From: UBA12481 sp012523435 | GTDB taxonomy: Bacteria > Bacteroidota > Bacteroidia > Bacteroidales > UBA12481 | Length of the DNA: 49,929 bases | Assembly: GCA_028686135.1 (NCBI GenBank) | Contig: JAQUCP010000015.1 | Coordinates: 1-49,929 of the forward strand | Direction of reading: 5' to 3' | In this document: one piece after another, positions 27,176 through 36,684 of the stretch | Layout: each line of letters opens with the position of its first letter | Position numbering within the stretch: the stretch's first letter is position 1 | Program-made: the position numbers and the translations under genes | Notes under the pieces: model-generated | Database searches by the model: none | The model's input: only the letters and a program-made list of their open reading frames with translations | What the model was told of the DNA's origin: nothing

Positions 27176-28500
27176 TTGCTTCTCTCCCTTATTATGCGAT
27201 TAACATTTGCTTTTCCCGTGCGGATAAAATCAACCAGCGGTCGGGATGCCGGACAAATAAAGCTGCACGAACCACATTCAATGCAGTCCATCACCCGGTT
27301 AGCCTCAACCTCATCCCAACGCGCCTGTTCACTCAGAGCTTGCAGCAGATACGGTTCCAAACCCATCGGGCAGACACTACTGCAGCGTCTGCAACGTATG
27401 CAGTTCATCACTGGCTTTCTGCGGGCGGCAGACTGCGACAGCAAGACTATGCCCGATGTTCCCTTGCTCACCGGCACGGCCAACGACAAGAGTGCTTTCC
27501 CCATCATGGGCCCACCGTTAATCACCTTGCCGGTATCCTCTGGCATCCCTCCGGCTGCCTTAACCAAAAATTCTATCGGCGTTCCAATCCGTACCAGATA
27601 ATTGGCAGGCCGCTCCAGCAATTTCCCGGTAACGGTGACAACCCGCTCAAACAGAGGCTTGTTCTTCATAACAGCCTCATAAACAGCTACTATAGTACCT
27701 ACATTATGAACCACTGCACCAACATCCACCGGAAGCTTTCCTGATGGAACCTCCCGGCCCGTGATCGCCTTGATCAGCTGCTTCTCCCCTCCCTGCGGAT
27801 ACTTCACCTTCAGGGGCTCAACTCGGATTCCGGCATACTGTCCACTGAGCGAAGTCAATTGAGCAATTGCATCCGGCTTGTTGCGCTCAATCCCAATGAC
27901 CGCCCGAGATACGCCTAATGCCTTCATTACTAGTGAAATACCAACAAGCAGTTCTTCGCTCCGCTCAAGCATCAGGCGGTGATCGGATGTAAGGTAAGGC
28001 TCACATTCTACTCCATTGATGATCAAAATTTCAGCCTTCTTCCCAGTCGGGATCATCATTTTTACATGACTCGGGAAGGTAGCTCCTCCGAGCCCGACAA
28101 TCCCCATCTCACTTATCCTAGCGATGATCTCCTCCTTCGAGAGGGTAGTCTCTTTAATCAGATCGGGCGACCGGTCGATGGTATCGATCCACTCATCGCC
28201 CTCCACCTTAATGATGATGGCTGGCTTTTTATAGCCCGAAGTATCCGGCACTGACTCGATTTTTTCAATGGTACCAGACACGGGCGAATGGATAGGGGCA
28301 GAAACAAAGCCTGCGCTTTTCGCAATCAGCTGGCCAACCTTGACCTGCTCGCCCTTTTCGACCACCGGCTGAGCCGGAGCTCCTAAGTGCTGGGAGAGAT
28401 GGATGATAACCGTTTCGGGAATCGGCAACATCTCAATGGGTACGGCCGCTGAGATTTTGTTCTCAGGGGGATGAACACCACCTTTTGGAAACGTTTTCAA
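27172..28500 (-). CDS. rnfC: Rnf complex NADH-binding subunit C
   Basis: A 442-residue peripheral subunit. The N-terminus FPKGGVHPPENK and the lipoyl-like barrel (HLGAPAQPVVEKGEQVKVG) are typical. The central NADH/FMN domain has VGLGGATFPSHVK and LIINGVECEPYLTSD. Two ferredoxin motifs close the protein: CIRCRRCSSVCP and CIECGSCSFICP. It is the site where NAD(H) meets the chain. The start is TTG at 28500, giving a family-typical N-terminus; no ATG is suitably placed. It lies 20 bp after rnfB and overlaps rnfD by ATGA. Confidence 0.96.
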   Translation of the reverse strand: MKTFPKGGVHPPENKISAAVPIEMLPIPETVIIHLSQHLGAPAQPVVEKGEQVKVGQLIAKSAGFVSAPIHSPVSGTIEKIESVPDTSGYKKPAIIIKVEGDEWIDTIDRSPDLIKETTLSKEEIIARISEMGIVGLGGATFPSHVKMMIPTGKKAEILIINGVECEPYLTSDHRLMLERSEELLVGISLVMKALGVSRAVIGIERNKPDAIAQLTSLSGQYAGIRVEPLKVKYPQGGEKQLIKAITGREVPSGKLPVDVGAVVHNVGTIVAVYEAVMKNKPLFERVVTVTGKLLERPANYLVRIGTPIEFLVKAAGGMPEDTGKVINGGPMMGKALLSLAVPVSKGTSGIVLLSQSAARRKPVMNCIRCRRCSSVCPMGLEPYLLQALSEQARWDEVEANRVMDCIECGSCSFICPASRPLVDFIRTGKANVNRIIRERSK

Positions 28501-28520
28501 TGATCGTTCCTCCTGTTGGT

Positions 28521-29393
28521 TTAAGTTGTAGTTACCTCGGAAACCTCTTTGCCTGCAGCGGCATCAGCAGTTTTCCGGGGCGGAAAATTAATCTCAAGGA
28601 TCGAATGTGTCGGGCATACTTCGACACATTTCCGGCAAAGCTTGCATTTGATCGGATCGATATAAGCCAGGAAATTTTCCACCGTGATGGCATCGTATGC
28701 ACACACCTTCACACAAGCCTTACACCCAATACATCCCACATCACAAGCTCTCTTGGTAACAGCTCCTTTATCCGTGTTGACACAGGAAACATAGATTTTC
28801 CGATCCTTCTTGTTTCGCTTTCTAAGCTCGATAATTCCTTTGGGACAAGCAGTTACACACGCTCCGCAAGCAGTACACTTGTCATCAATCACCTCCGGTA
28901 GCTGAGTTTCCGGATTGATATGGATCGCATCAAACGTGCAGGCCTTAACACAATCCCCTAAACCCAAACAACCGTAAGGACACCCGGTATCCCCAGCAAA
29001 CAGAGCCGAAGCAATCTCGCAAGTCATCGCTCCATCATAAAAGGCAGTCTTCTGCCGATGTTCCGGACTGCCGGAGCAACGAACCACAGCAATCTGAGGC
29101 TCCTTTTGAACAACCTCTTTACCAAGGATTTTGGCTACTTGCTCCATGACACTATTACCCCCTACCGGGCAAAACAAATCGCTCAGGCTGTCGGCTTTGA
29201 CACAGGACTCCGCAAAACCCCGGCATCCCGGATAACCGCAGCCACCGCAGTTTGCACCTGGCAAGACCTCCTGAACAGCATCAATCCGGGGATCTTCAAC
29301 AACCCTGAAACGCTTGGCTATCAAGAAGAGAATAACCCCGGCAATACTTCCGATCAAAGCAAAACTGATGATCGTGACGAGAACCGTATTCAT
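28521..29393 (-). CDS. rnfB: Rnf complex ferredoxin-accepting subunit B
   Basis: A 290-residue Fe-S protein with one N-terminal membrane helix, the RnfB 4Fe-4S motif NCGGCGYPGCRGFAESC, then several ferredoxin motifs: CTACGACVTACP, the CIGCKACVKVC cluster and CKLCRKCVEVCP, along with CPYGCLGLGDCVKAC. It accepts electrons from ferredoxin. It shares ATGA with the rseC-like gene before it and precedes rnfC by 20 bp. Confidence 0.96.
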   Translation of the reverse strand: MNTVLVTIISFALIGSIAGVILFLIAKRFRVVEDPRIDAVQEVLPGANCGGCGYPGCRGFAESCVKADSLSDLFCPVGGNSVMEQVAKILGKEVVQKEPQIAVVRCSGSPEHRQKTAFYDGAMTCEIASALFAGDTGCPYGCLGLGDCVKACTFDAIHINPETQLPEVIDDKCTACGACVTACPKGIIELRKRNKKDRKIYVSCVNTDKGAVTKRACDVGCIGCKACVKVCAYDAITVENFLAYIDPIKCKLCRKCVEVCPTHSILEINFPPRKTADAAAGKEVSEVTTT

Positions 29394-29821
29394 ATCATTG
29401 GTTTATCTCGGTTAACTAATCTAAAATTGACCGACCCGGCAATCCTCTTCCTCAGGACAAACAGGACAGCATAATAAGGTGCCAACGAAAAAATTGCCGA
29501 CAAACCGGCCACTTCTTCTTTGGACGTCACAGCATAGACCACAAACAAGACAATCAGAAACAGGATCAGTGGCAAAATGTACGCTAACATGATCGCCCGG
29601 ATTCCCTGCTTAACCTCCAGCAAAACCTCAACCTTATCGCCAACAGCAACATGGTAGCCTGTATTGGGAACCTCTACGATCTTCTCCTCACTATTGGAAA
29701 CGGAACAAACACCTTTAGCATGGCATCCGGCGCAGGCAGAGTGGGCAGTAAAGCGAACCCTGACCAGTTGGTCGGTGCTGGAAATGACGATTCCATCATG
29801 TCCAACCTGGCTATCCCTCAT
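29390..29821 (-). CDS. RseC/MucC-family (SoxR-reducing system) protein
   Basis: A 143-residue membrane protein of the RseC family. The N-terminal part has a small cysteine-rich stretch (CAGCHAKGVCS) and the VGDKVEVLLE segment; two membrane helices follow (AYILPLILFLIVLFVVYAV and SLAPYYAVLFVL). In E. coli RseC is part of the Rsx (Rnf)-RseC system that reduces SoxR; in Bacteroidota it is regularly the first gene of the rnf operon, as here. It overlaps rnfB by ATGA. A TACATTTG promoter box lies 25 bp upstream. Confidence 0.9.
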   Translation of the reverse strand: MRDSQVGHDGIVISSTDQLVRVRFTAHSACAGCHAKGVCSVSNSEEKIVEVPNTGYHVAVGDKVEVLLEVKQGIRAIMLAYILPLILFLIVLFVVYAVTSKEEVAGLSAIFSLAPYYAVLFVLRKRIAGSVNFRLVNRDKPMI

Positions 29822-29845
29822 AACATCCTGCTATTATCCATCTGA

Positions 29846-29853
29846 CAAATGTA
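29846..29853 (-). promoter_or_regulatory. Candidate -7 box of the rnf operon
   Basis: TACATTTG on the minus strand matches TAnnTTTG; a TTTTTG lies about 16 bases upstream of it as a possible -33 element. It is 25 bp ahead of the ATG at 29821. Confidence 0.5.
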
Positions 29854-29933
29854 AAAACCTTGAGGATGACAAAAATTGCATTTTATCAGGTTTTATTCAA
29901 AATCAGTTCTATTTTTTTCTTCTAATTTAAAGG

Positions 29934-29941
29934 TACTTTTG
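29934..29941 (+). promoter_or_regulatory. Candidate -7 box of the M16 peptidase operon
   Basis: TACTTTTG matches TAnnTTTG and lies 22 bp ahead of the ATG at 29964. No clear -33 TTG is seen. Confidence 0.4.
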
Positions 29942-29963
29942 AGACTTTTTAACCCGATTTAGA

Positions 29964-31208
29964 ATGGATTTTACCAAAATTACGCTCAATAACGGGCTGC
30001 CGGTACTGGTTCACCAAGATCCCTCTTCACCCATGGTCGCCATGAACCTTCTTTACCAGGTCGGCGCCCGTGATGAGGACCCAACCCGTACCGGCTTTGC
30101 TCACCTGTTTGAACATCTGATGTTTGGCGGATCATCTAATATTCCCGATTATGACATCCCCTTACAACAGGCCGGAGGAGAGAATAATGCCTTCACTAAC
30201 AATGATATAACCAACTACTACCTGTCGATTCCACCACAAAACCTAGAGACAGGGTTTTGGCTAGAATCCGACCGGATGAACGATCTGGATTTCTCCCCTA
30301 AAAGCCTGGAAGTCCAAAAGAAAGTGGTCATTGAAGAGTTCCGGCAACGTTACCTTAACCAGCCTTATGGCGATGCCTGGCTGCTGCTGAGGCCACTGAC
30401 TTACCGCGTCCACCCCTATCGCTGGTCCACCATCGGAATGGATATCTCACACATCGCCGGCACCACCCTGGATGAGGTTAAAAGCTTCTTCTTTAGTCAT
30501 TATGCACCCAATAATGCCATCCTTTCGCTGTCGGGTCATGTAAAACCAGATGAAGCGTTCCGGCTGGCAGAAAAGTGGTTCGGACCGATACCCTCCCGAC
30601 CCATTCGGGAGAGAGCTCTCCCAGTAGAGCCGATACAGGAAGAGTATCGCTACCAGGAGGTCGAACGGAAAGTTCCCTACACAGCAATTTACCTGGCTTA
30701 TCACATGGGAAGCCGCACCAGTCGAAGCTTTTATGCCTGCGACCTGCTTTCGGATATCCTCTCCAGCGGAATGAGTTCACGATTCCTGCTTAACCTGGTC
30801 AAGGGAAGCCGCCTGTTTAGCGAAATTGACGCCTACATTACCGGCGACCGGGATCCGGGACTATTCGTCATCAGCGGGCAACTCAGTGAGAATGTCAGTA
30901 TCGAAGATGGTATGACCGGTATTCAAAACGAAATCAACAAAATAATCAAAGAACCACCTACATTACGGGAACTGGAAAAAGTGCTCAACCGAATGGAATC
31001 TCATCTGCTGTTTAGCCGAATCAACATTCTCAATCAGGCCATGAACCTGGGCTATTACGAATGGCTGGGCGATGCATCGCTGGCTACTACAGAGATTGAC
31101 CTATACCGCTCAATCACCCAAACAGATATCCAGGATGAAGCCAGTCGAATCTTCACGGACAAGAACTGTTCCTGCCTGATTATCAAGCCGGAAGGAGGAA
31201 AATCATGA
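29964..31208 (+). CDS. M16 family zinc peptidase, catalytic subunit
   Basis: A 414-residue inverzincin. The active site HxxEH is present as FAHLFEHLMFGG near residue 50, with the downstream zinc glutamate region LESDRM/VVIEEFRQRY. The C-terminal half is the inactive M16 domain. There is no signal peptide, so it is probably cytoplasmic or periplasmic by an unseen route. Such peptidases degrade oligopeptides or leader sequences. It overlaps the next gene by ATGA; the partner lacks the zinc motif, so a heterodimer like the mitochondrial processing peptidase or the Sphingomonas-type M16 pairs is likely. Confidence 0.92.
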   Translation: MDFTKITLNNGLPVLVHQDPSSPMVAMNLLYQVGARDEDPTRTGFAHLFEHLMFGGSSNIPDYDIPLQQAGGENNAFTNNDITNYYLSIPPQNLETGFWLESDRMNDLDFSPKSLEVQKKVVIEEFRQRYLNQPYGDAWLLLRPLTYRVHPYRWSTIGMDISHIAGTTLDEVKSFFFSHYAPNNAILSLSGHVKPDEAFRLAEKWFGPIPSRPIRERALPVEPIQEEYRYQEVERKVPYTAIYLAYHMGSRTSRSFYACDLLSDILSSGMSSRFLLNLVKGSRLFSEIDAYITGDRDPGLFVISGQLSENVSIEDGMTGIQNEINKIIKEPPTLRELEKVLNRMESHLLFSRINILNQAMNLGYYEWLGDASLATTEIDLYRSITQTDIQDEASRIFTDKNCSCLIIKPEGGKS

Positions 31209-32506
31209 TCAATAGAAGAGTCATGCCCGAAACTAAACCCGTCAGAGGAATTAACCTTCCGAACCCCGTTTACTCCCATCTGACCAATGGCATCCCGGTT
31301 GCTCTCCTACCCTCCGGCCATGAGCCAATTTGCCGCCTCGACCTGGTCTTTGATGCCGGAAGCCGTTATCAGGATCAGCTGCTGACTGCTTCTCTTACAG
31401 CGCAGATGATCCCCGAAGGAACCTCAACCAGATCAGGAGGTGAGATTGCCGAACTGTTTGAGTTTTATGGCAGCTTTTTTAATGCCGTTGCCGATCGCGA
31501 CCAAGCCGAGATCACCCTGCATGCACCAGGGAAACATATGGCCCCGCTGCTTGAGATCACGAGGGAAGTCCTCTTTCAGCCGGCTTTTAATCCAGATATG
31601 CTCGAGATCATTAAACAAAACCGGATCCAGTCAATGCTGGTGGATGATCAACGGGTGGAGTCGGCCTCACGTAAAGCCTTCATTGCCGCACTCTTTGGCC
31701 GTGAGCACCCCTACGGAGCTGTCGCCGAAGCTTCGGATGTCAATGGCGTGGTACCTGAACATCTCATCCGCTTCTATAGTCGTTACTACCGTCCAGAACG
31801 GTGCCGGATCCTGGTAACCGGACTGAATCCGGAACAGTACCTGCCGTTGATCGATCAGGCTCTGGGGCACGATTGGCCCACCACCTCCAATTCGGAATCT
31901 ATTGATAATGAATCACTTCCACAGCCATCGACTGCATCATCCTCCCGGATCTTTCTGCCCATGAAGGAGGCCGTTCAAGCGTCGATACGGATGGGTAAAC
32001 CACTATTTTCCAGGAAGAACCCTGATTTTAGCGGGCTCTCCATTGTCAACACCATTCTGGGTGGTTATTTCGGATCCAGGCTGATGAAAAACATCCGCGA
32101 AGAAAAAGGCCTCACTTACGGCATATCCTCTCATCTATCCACATTACGTGATCACGGTTTTTTCATGCTGGGATCTACGGTTGAGGCTGGCTCGGCAGAT
32201 GCCGCCCTGCAAGAGTGCCGAAAAGAGATGACCCGTCTCGCCTCGGACCTCGTACCCGAAGTGGAGCTTGAACTGGTCAGAAATTACCTGACAGCTCAGG
32301 TTCAACGATCCATCGATGGACCTATTCAGGTAGCAGAGCAGTTCAGATCGCTCTGGATGCACGAAATGGACTTCAGCCACCTGAAAGAGTTTATCCGACT
32401 TATTAACAACATCAGTCCGGAGGAGATTCGTGACCTTGCCGCCAAATACCTCAACCCCACTGAGATGATTGAAGTGATTGCAGGGCCCACAACTCCAGTG
32501 GAATAA
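31205..32506 (+). CDS. M16 family peptidase-like protein, non-catalytic subunit
   Basis: A 433-residue M16 homologue without HxxEH: the aligned place reads LTAQMIPEGT. The fold signatures remain (FDAGSRYQDQ, VADRDQAEITLHAPGK, EHPYGAVAEASDV, LGGYFGSRLMKNIREEKGLTYGI). The latter segment is the RxxxxxxLxY-type substrate-binding element typical of the partner subunit. It starts within the stop of the catalytic gene (ATGA), so both are made together and probably form one chamber. Confidence 0.9.
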   Translation: MINRRVMPETKPVRGINLPNPVYSHLTNGIPVALLPSGHEPICRLDLVFDAGSRYQDQLLTASLTAQMIPEGTSTRSGGEIAELFEFYGSFFNAVADRDQAEITLHAPGKHMAPLLEITREVLFQPAFNPDMLEIIKQNRIQSMLVDDQRVESASRKAFIAALFGREHPYGAVAEASDVNGVVPEHLIRFYSRYYRPERCRILVTGLNPEQYLPLIDQALGHDWPTTSNSESIDNESLPQPSTASSSRIFLPMKEAVQASIRMGKPLFSRKNPDFSGLSIVNTILGGYFGSRLMKNIREEKGLTYGISSHLSTLRDHGFFMLGSTVEAGSADAALQECRKEMTRLASDLVPEVELELVRNYLTAQVQRSIDGPIQVAEQFRSLWMHEMDFSHLKEFIRLINNISPEEIRDLAAKYLNPTEMIEVIAGPTTPVE

Positions 32507-32569
32507 TCAGGTAAAAGAGCCCGAATTCTGCAGCGATTTGTTAATTTCACATGAAAATGAGCGTTGAGC

Positions 32570-34783
32570 ATGTTTGAACTGACCGAGGAAGAGCAGAATC
32601 GCATACAGGAAGCTTACAGCGAGCTGATGGCGGGTTTACCAAAACACTTGGCTCGTGCCGACCGTGAACTTATCCGTAAAGCTTATCTGTTCGCCTCTAA
32701 AGCTCATGGTACCGAGAAACGGAAATCCGGAGAGCCGTACGTGCTCCACCCTATCTCAGTAGCCCGTATCGTGTCGGAAGAGATCGGTTTGGGAACCAAG
32801 AGTATCGTCTGCGCCCTGCTACATGATGTAGTCGAAGATACTCACTATACCCTGGAACAGATTGAAGCTGAGTTTGGTACCCGCGTGATGAGCATTATCG
32901 ACGGGCTCACCAAAATCACCGGGGCATTCGACAGTAACTCCTCCCTCCAGGCTTCCACCTTTCGTAAACTGCTGATGACCCTGGTAGATGATGTGCGGGT
33001 GATCCTGATCAAGTTGGCCGATCGGCTCCATAATATGCGAACACTTGATGCGCTGCCCCGCAAAAAACAGGTCAAAATTGCCGGAGAAACCCTCTACCTC
33101 TACGCCCCCCTCGCCCACCGTCTTGGACTCTATAATATCAAAACAGAACTTGAAGATCTGGCTCTCAAATACAAAAACCCGGAGGTTTACGAAGACCTTT
33201 CCAACCAAATCAACCGGTCGGAGAAAATCTCCTCCCACTTCATCAACAAATTTATTGAGCCGGTGAAACAAAAGTTGGAAGAGGAGAAATTCAAATTCGA
33301 GATCTTCGGCCGTAGCAAGTCGATTTACTCTGTCTGGCACAAAATGCAGGAAAAAGGAATACCCTTTGAACAGATTTACGATATCCTGGCTGTAAGAATT
33401 GTCTTTAAGCCTAAACCCAAAACCCCGGAAGCCTCGCAGTGTCTGCATATTTATTCACTGATCGCATCGATTTTTAAAGAGAAACCTGACCGGTTGAGAA
33501 ACTGGGTTAGCCGCCCCAAAGCCAACGGATACGAAGCCCTGCATGCAACCTTCATGGGCCCCCACGGGAAATGGATCGAGGTGCAAATCCGGTCGGAACG
33601 AATGGATGACATCGCCGAACATGGATTTGCCGCTCACTGGAAATATAAAACCGGCGACACCAAAGAGGGCGAGGTTGACCGATGGCTGAAGAAAGTCTCT
33701 GAAACCATCAAAACTCCCGAATCGGGTGATGTAGAATTTGTGGATGATTTCAAGATGAATCTATTTGATAATGAGATCATCACGTTTACTCCTAAGGGCA
33801 AAGAGATCGTTCTCCCACAGGGATCCACCGCACTCGATTTTGCTTATGAGATTCACACCGAAATCGGAAAAAGAGCCATCGGGGTAAAAATCAATCATAA
33901 ACTGGTGCCTCTTTCGCGAGCACTTAATACCGGCGATCAGGTGGAGATCCTCACGTCTGATATTCAGAGTCCCCAAATTGAACAACTCTCCTTTGTGAAG
34001 ACCGCCAAGGCAAAATCTAGCATCAAAGACACTTTTAAAGACCTAAGAAAGAAGCAGATACAAGATGGCCAAAAAAACCTTGAGGAGCAGCTGAAGCAAC
34101 TGAACTACCGTCCGCAGGCCAGTGTATTCCGGAAATTGTTTGATGCTTTCGGAGTTGGATCAAAGGAGGATCTGTACCAGATTCTGGGCCGGGATGAGAT
34201 TTCGCTCGACAGCATCAAGAGGATCCTAAAAAAGAGATCGAAAAGCAAAGAGGTCAGATTTTGGAACCTTCAGATTTTTAGCAAGAAATCCGAACAACAG
34301 GCAATAGATCCGGGTGAGCCTCAGGAGGGAAAAGGGAAAGAAAAAGAGCCGTTTGAATTCCAGCTGGCCACCTGCTGCCACCCCATTCCCGGAGATGAGA
34401 TCATTGGTTTCCGGAACCTGGAATCCATTCAAATCATCATCCATAAAGCCACCTGCGAAAATGCCATCCGCCTGATGTCGCAGAAAGGAAACCTGATCGT
34501 TCCAACTAAATGGACCTCCGTCAAGATGCTCGCATACCTGGCCAGAATTCATGTCAGCGGCATCGACCGCCTTGGCATCGCCAGCGATCTGACCAACACC
34601 ATTTCGAAAGAACTCAATGTTAATATCCGATCGCTTAATATTGATGCACACGATGGTATTTTTGAAGGGGTTTTTGATCTTTATGTTCACAACACCCAGG
34701 ACATCAACAGCCTTTTGTTTAACTTGAGCCGAATCAAAGGAGTCGATAGTGTCAAAAGAGTGGAAAAAATGGAGGAGAACTAA
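32570..34783 (+). CDS. RelA/SpoT bifunctional (p)ppGpp synthetase/hydrolase
   Basis: About 737 residues from ATG at 32570 (a TTG two codons earlier is also open). The HD hydrolase domain has LLHDVVEDT, so hydrolysis should be active. The synthetase domain contains YDILAVRIVF and KANGYEALHATF with IRSERMDDIAEHGFAAHW. A TGS domain (ITFTPKGKEIVLPQGSTALDFA), the cysteine motif LATCCHPIPGDEI near 605 and a C-terminal ACT domain complete the long RSH form. It controls the alarmone level in starvation. It is followed by a fur-family gene overlapping by one base (TAATG). Confidence 0.95.
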   Translation: MFELTEEEQNRIQEAYSELMAGLPKHLARADRELIRKAYLFASKAHGTEKRKSGEPYVLHPISVARIVSEEIGLGTKSIVCALLHDVVEDTHYTLEQIEAEFGTRVMSIIDGLTKITGAFDSNSSLQASTFRKLLMTLVDDVRVILIKLADRLHNMRTLDALPRKKQVKIAGETLYLYAPLAHRLGLYNIKTELEDLALKYKNPEVYEDLSNQINRSEKISSHFINKFIEPVKQKLEEEKFKFEIFGRSKSIYSVWHKMQEKGIPFEQIYDILAVRIVFKPKPKTPEASQCLHIYSLIASIFKEKPDRLRNWVSRPKANGYEALHATFMGPHGKWIEVQIRSERMDDIAEHGFAAHWKYKTGDTKEGEVDRWLKKVSETIKTPESGDVEFVDDFKMNLFDNEIITFTPKGKEIVLPQGSTALDFAYEIHTEIGKRAIGVKINHKLVPLSRALNTGDQVEILTSDIQSPQIEQLSFVKTAKAKSSIKDTFKDLRKKQIQDGQKNLEEQLKQLNYRPQASVFRKLFDAFGVGSKEDLYQILGRDEISLDSIKRILKKRSKSKEVRFWNLQIFSKKSEQQAIDPGEPQEGKGKEKEPFEFQLATCCHPIPGDEIIGFRNLESIQIIIHKATCENAIRLMSQKGNLIVPTKWTSVKMLAYLARIHVSGIDRLGIASDLTNTISKELNVNIRSLNIDAHDGIFEGVFDLYVHNTQDINSLLFNLSRIKGVDSVKRVEKMEEN

Positions 34784-35241
34784 TGGGATGTAAAGAGATT
34801 CAAGCCACTGTCAGGCAAATCTTTTCTAACTACATCGAAAAAAAAGGACTCCGAAAAACCCCGGAGCGATTTGCCATTTTAGATGAGGTTTATGCCAGAA
34901 CCGGTCATTTTGATGTAGAAACACTCTATATCCAGATGAAAAATGCCAGCTACCAGGTCAGTCGCGCTACCCTATATAACACTATGGATCTGCTTATTGA
35001 CTGCGGATTGGTCGTTAAACATCAGTTCGGAAAAAATATCGCCCAGTTTGAGAAAACTTACCGGTGTCGTCAGCACGACCACATCATCTGCACCTCCTGT
35101 GGCAAAGTTGAAGAGTACTGCGATCCCCGCGTTCATGAAATTGAAAATACCGTTGCTCAAGTCTTGGATTACACAATCACCAAGCACTCGCTCTACTTTT
35201 ACGGCATCTGTTCCGACTGCCGGAAAAAGAATAAAACCTGA
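34783..35241 (+). CDS. Fur-family metal-responsive regulator
   Basis: A 152-residue repressor of the Fur/Zur/PerR superfamily. The winged helix covers ~15-85 (KGLRKTPERFAILDEVY, HFDVETLYIQMK, VSRATLYNTMDLLIDCGLV). The dimerisation part has HDHIICTSCGKVEEYCD and the zinc pair GICSDCRKK; together these give the structural CxxC...CxxC zinc site. Metal specificity cannot be decided. Its ATG overlaps the last base of the rel/spoT stop (TAATG), which implies coupled translation. Confidence 0.9.
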   Translation: MGCKEIQATVRQIFSNYIEKKGLRKTPERFAILDEVYARTGHFDVETLYIQMKNASYQVSRATLYNTMDLLIDCGLVVKHQFGKNIAQFEKTYRCRQHDHIICTSCGKVEEYCDPRVHEIENTVAQVLDYTITKHSLYFYGICSDCRKKNKT

Positions 35242-35310
35242 CCGGGTAAAGCCGGTTAATAACTACCGGAAAGCTCCCTGCCCAACGCTGAAATATCAGG
35301 TTGAAATTTC

Positions 35311-35318
35311 TAATTTTG
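35311..35318 (+). promoter_or_regulatory. Candidate -7 box of purA
   Basis: TAATTTTG matches TAnnTTTG and lies 41 bp before the ATG at 35360. No TTG is seen at the expected -33 spacing. Confidence 0.4.
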
Positions 35319-35359
35319 TACCTGCTTTTAATGATCCTTAACCTGTTAATTGTGTTAAA

Positions 35360-36640
35360 ATGAAAGTTGATGTTCTTCTGGGTCTGCAATGGGGCGATGA
35401 AGGGAAAGGTAAGTTGGTTGATTATCTGACTGCTGACTATGATGTGATCGCCCGGTTTCAGGGGGGGCCCAATGCAGGCCATACCCTTGAGTTTAAAAAC
35501 CAGAAGCATGTGCTCCATACCATCCCCAGTGGGATCTTCCATCCAGGTAAAATCAATCTGATTGGCGGAGGACTGGTGGTCGATCCGGTCATCTTCCGTA
35601 AGGAGATTGACCGATTGATGGAATTTGGTATTGACGCTAGGCGTAACCTGTTGATCTCCAGAAAATCCCACCTGATTCTCCCCACCCACCGCCTCCTCGA
35701 TGCAGCCCAAGAGAATGCCAAAGGTATCAGCCGCATAGGATCCACGCTCAAAGGCATCGGACCAGCATACACCGACAAAACCGGTCGCGAAGGCCTCCGC
35801 ATTGGCGACATAGAAATGCCTGATTTCAAAGAACGCTATGCAAGATTACGGGATACCCACCTCGAACGAATAGCAAACCTCGGTTATGCTACGGATGAAC
35901 CCCTTCCCGAACAGGAATGGTTTGATGCAATCGAGATCCTCAAGCAGTTCCAGCTAGTCAATGGCGAATACACCATCAACCATTGGCTGACGGAGGAAAA
36001 AAAAGTGCTCGCTGAAGGAGCACAAGGAAGTATGTTGGATATCGACTTTGGGAGCTATCCATTCGTAACATCCTCTAATACAACCTGTTCAGGAGCCTGC
36101 AACGGGTTAGGCCTGGCACCTGCACGCATCGGTGAAGTGATCGGTATCTTCAAAGCCTACTGCACCCGCGTAGGCAGTGGCCCTTTCCCAACCGAACTAT
36201 TTGATCAGGATGGAGATAGGCTGAGAGAAACCGGTCACGAATTTGGCTCAACCACTGGCCGACCACGCCGCTGCGGCTGGCTCGACCTGGTGGCGCTGAA
36301 TTATGCTGTGATGCTCAACGGAGTTACTCAGCTCATCATGACCAAAGCCGATGTTCTCTGTGGCTTTGAGACCCTCCGGGTTGCAACAGCTTACGAAATC
36401 GACGGCAAGTTGACTACCGAACTCCCCTTCGGCGACCTGTCAACGGTTAAACCCATCTATACTGATCTTCCAGGATGGAAAGCCCCCATACGCCATATCC
36501 GCCAAGCCGATGAACTCCCGGTTGAATTGGCAGATTATATCCGCTTCATCGAGAATTATTTACACGTTCCCATCACGATGGTCTCCACCGGCCCCGATCG
36601 GGAAGAGACCGTCAAAGCGGAAAGGCTGACAGGCAAATAG
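35360..36640 (+). CDS. purA: Adenylosuccinate synthetase
   Basis: A 426-residue enzyme that joins IMP and aspartate using GTP, the first committed step to AMP. Signatures are QWGDEGKGKLVDYL (catalytic aspartate and P-loop-like region), GGPNAGHTLEF, the IMP loop RIGSTLKGIGPAYTDK, LAEGAQGSMLDIDFGSYPFV and GSTTGRPRRCGWLDL (aspartate-loop arginines). Normal length. It follows the fur-family gene by 118 bp with its own promoter-like box and converges on pepD. Confidence 0.97.
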   Translation: MKVDVLLGLQWGDEGKGKLVDYLTADYDVIARFQGGPNAGHTLEFKNQKHVLHTIPSGIFHPGKINLIGGGLVVDPVIFRKEIDRLMEFGIDARRNLLISRKSHLILPTHRLLDAAQENAKGISRIGSTLKGIGPAYTDKTGREGLRIGDIEMPDFKERYARLRDTHLERIANLGYATDEPLPEQEWFDAIEILKQFQLVNGEYTINHWLTEEKKVLAEGAQGSMLDIDFGSYPFVTSSNTTCSGACNGLGLAPARIGEVIGIFKAYCTRVGSGPFPTELFDQDGDRLRETGHEFGSTTGRPRRCGWLDLVALNYAVMLNGVTQLIMTKADVLCGFETLRVATAYEIDGKLTTELPFGDLSTVKPIYTDLPGWKAPIRHIRQADELPVELADYIRFIENYLHVPITMVSTGPDREETVKAERLTGK

Positions 36641-36684
36641 ACTGTTTCTTATGGTGGTTATCCTTGAGATAGCCATGATTGCAC

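Noticed and set aside
35252..35269. Terminator after the fur-family gene (CCGGT/ACCGG hairpin)
   Set aside because: The stem has only five pairs, the loop is eight bases and no T tract follows.
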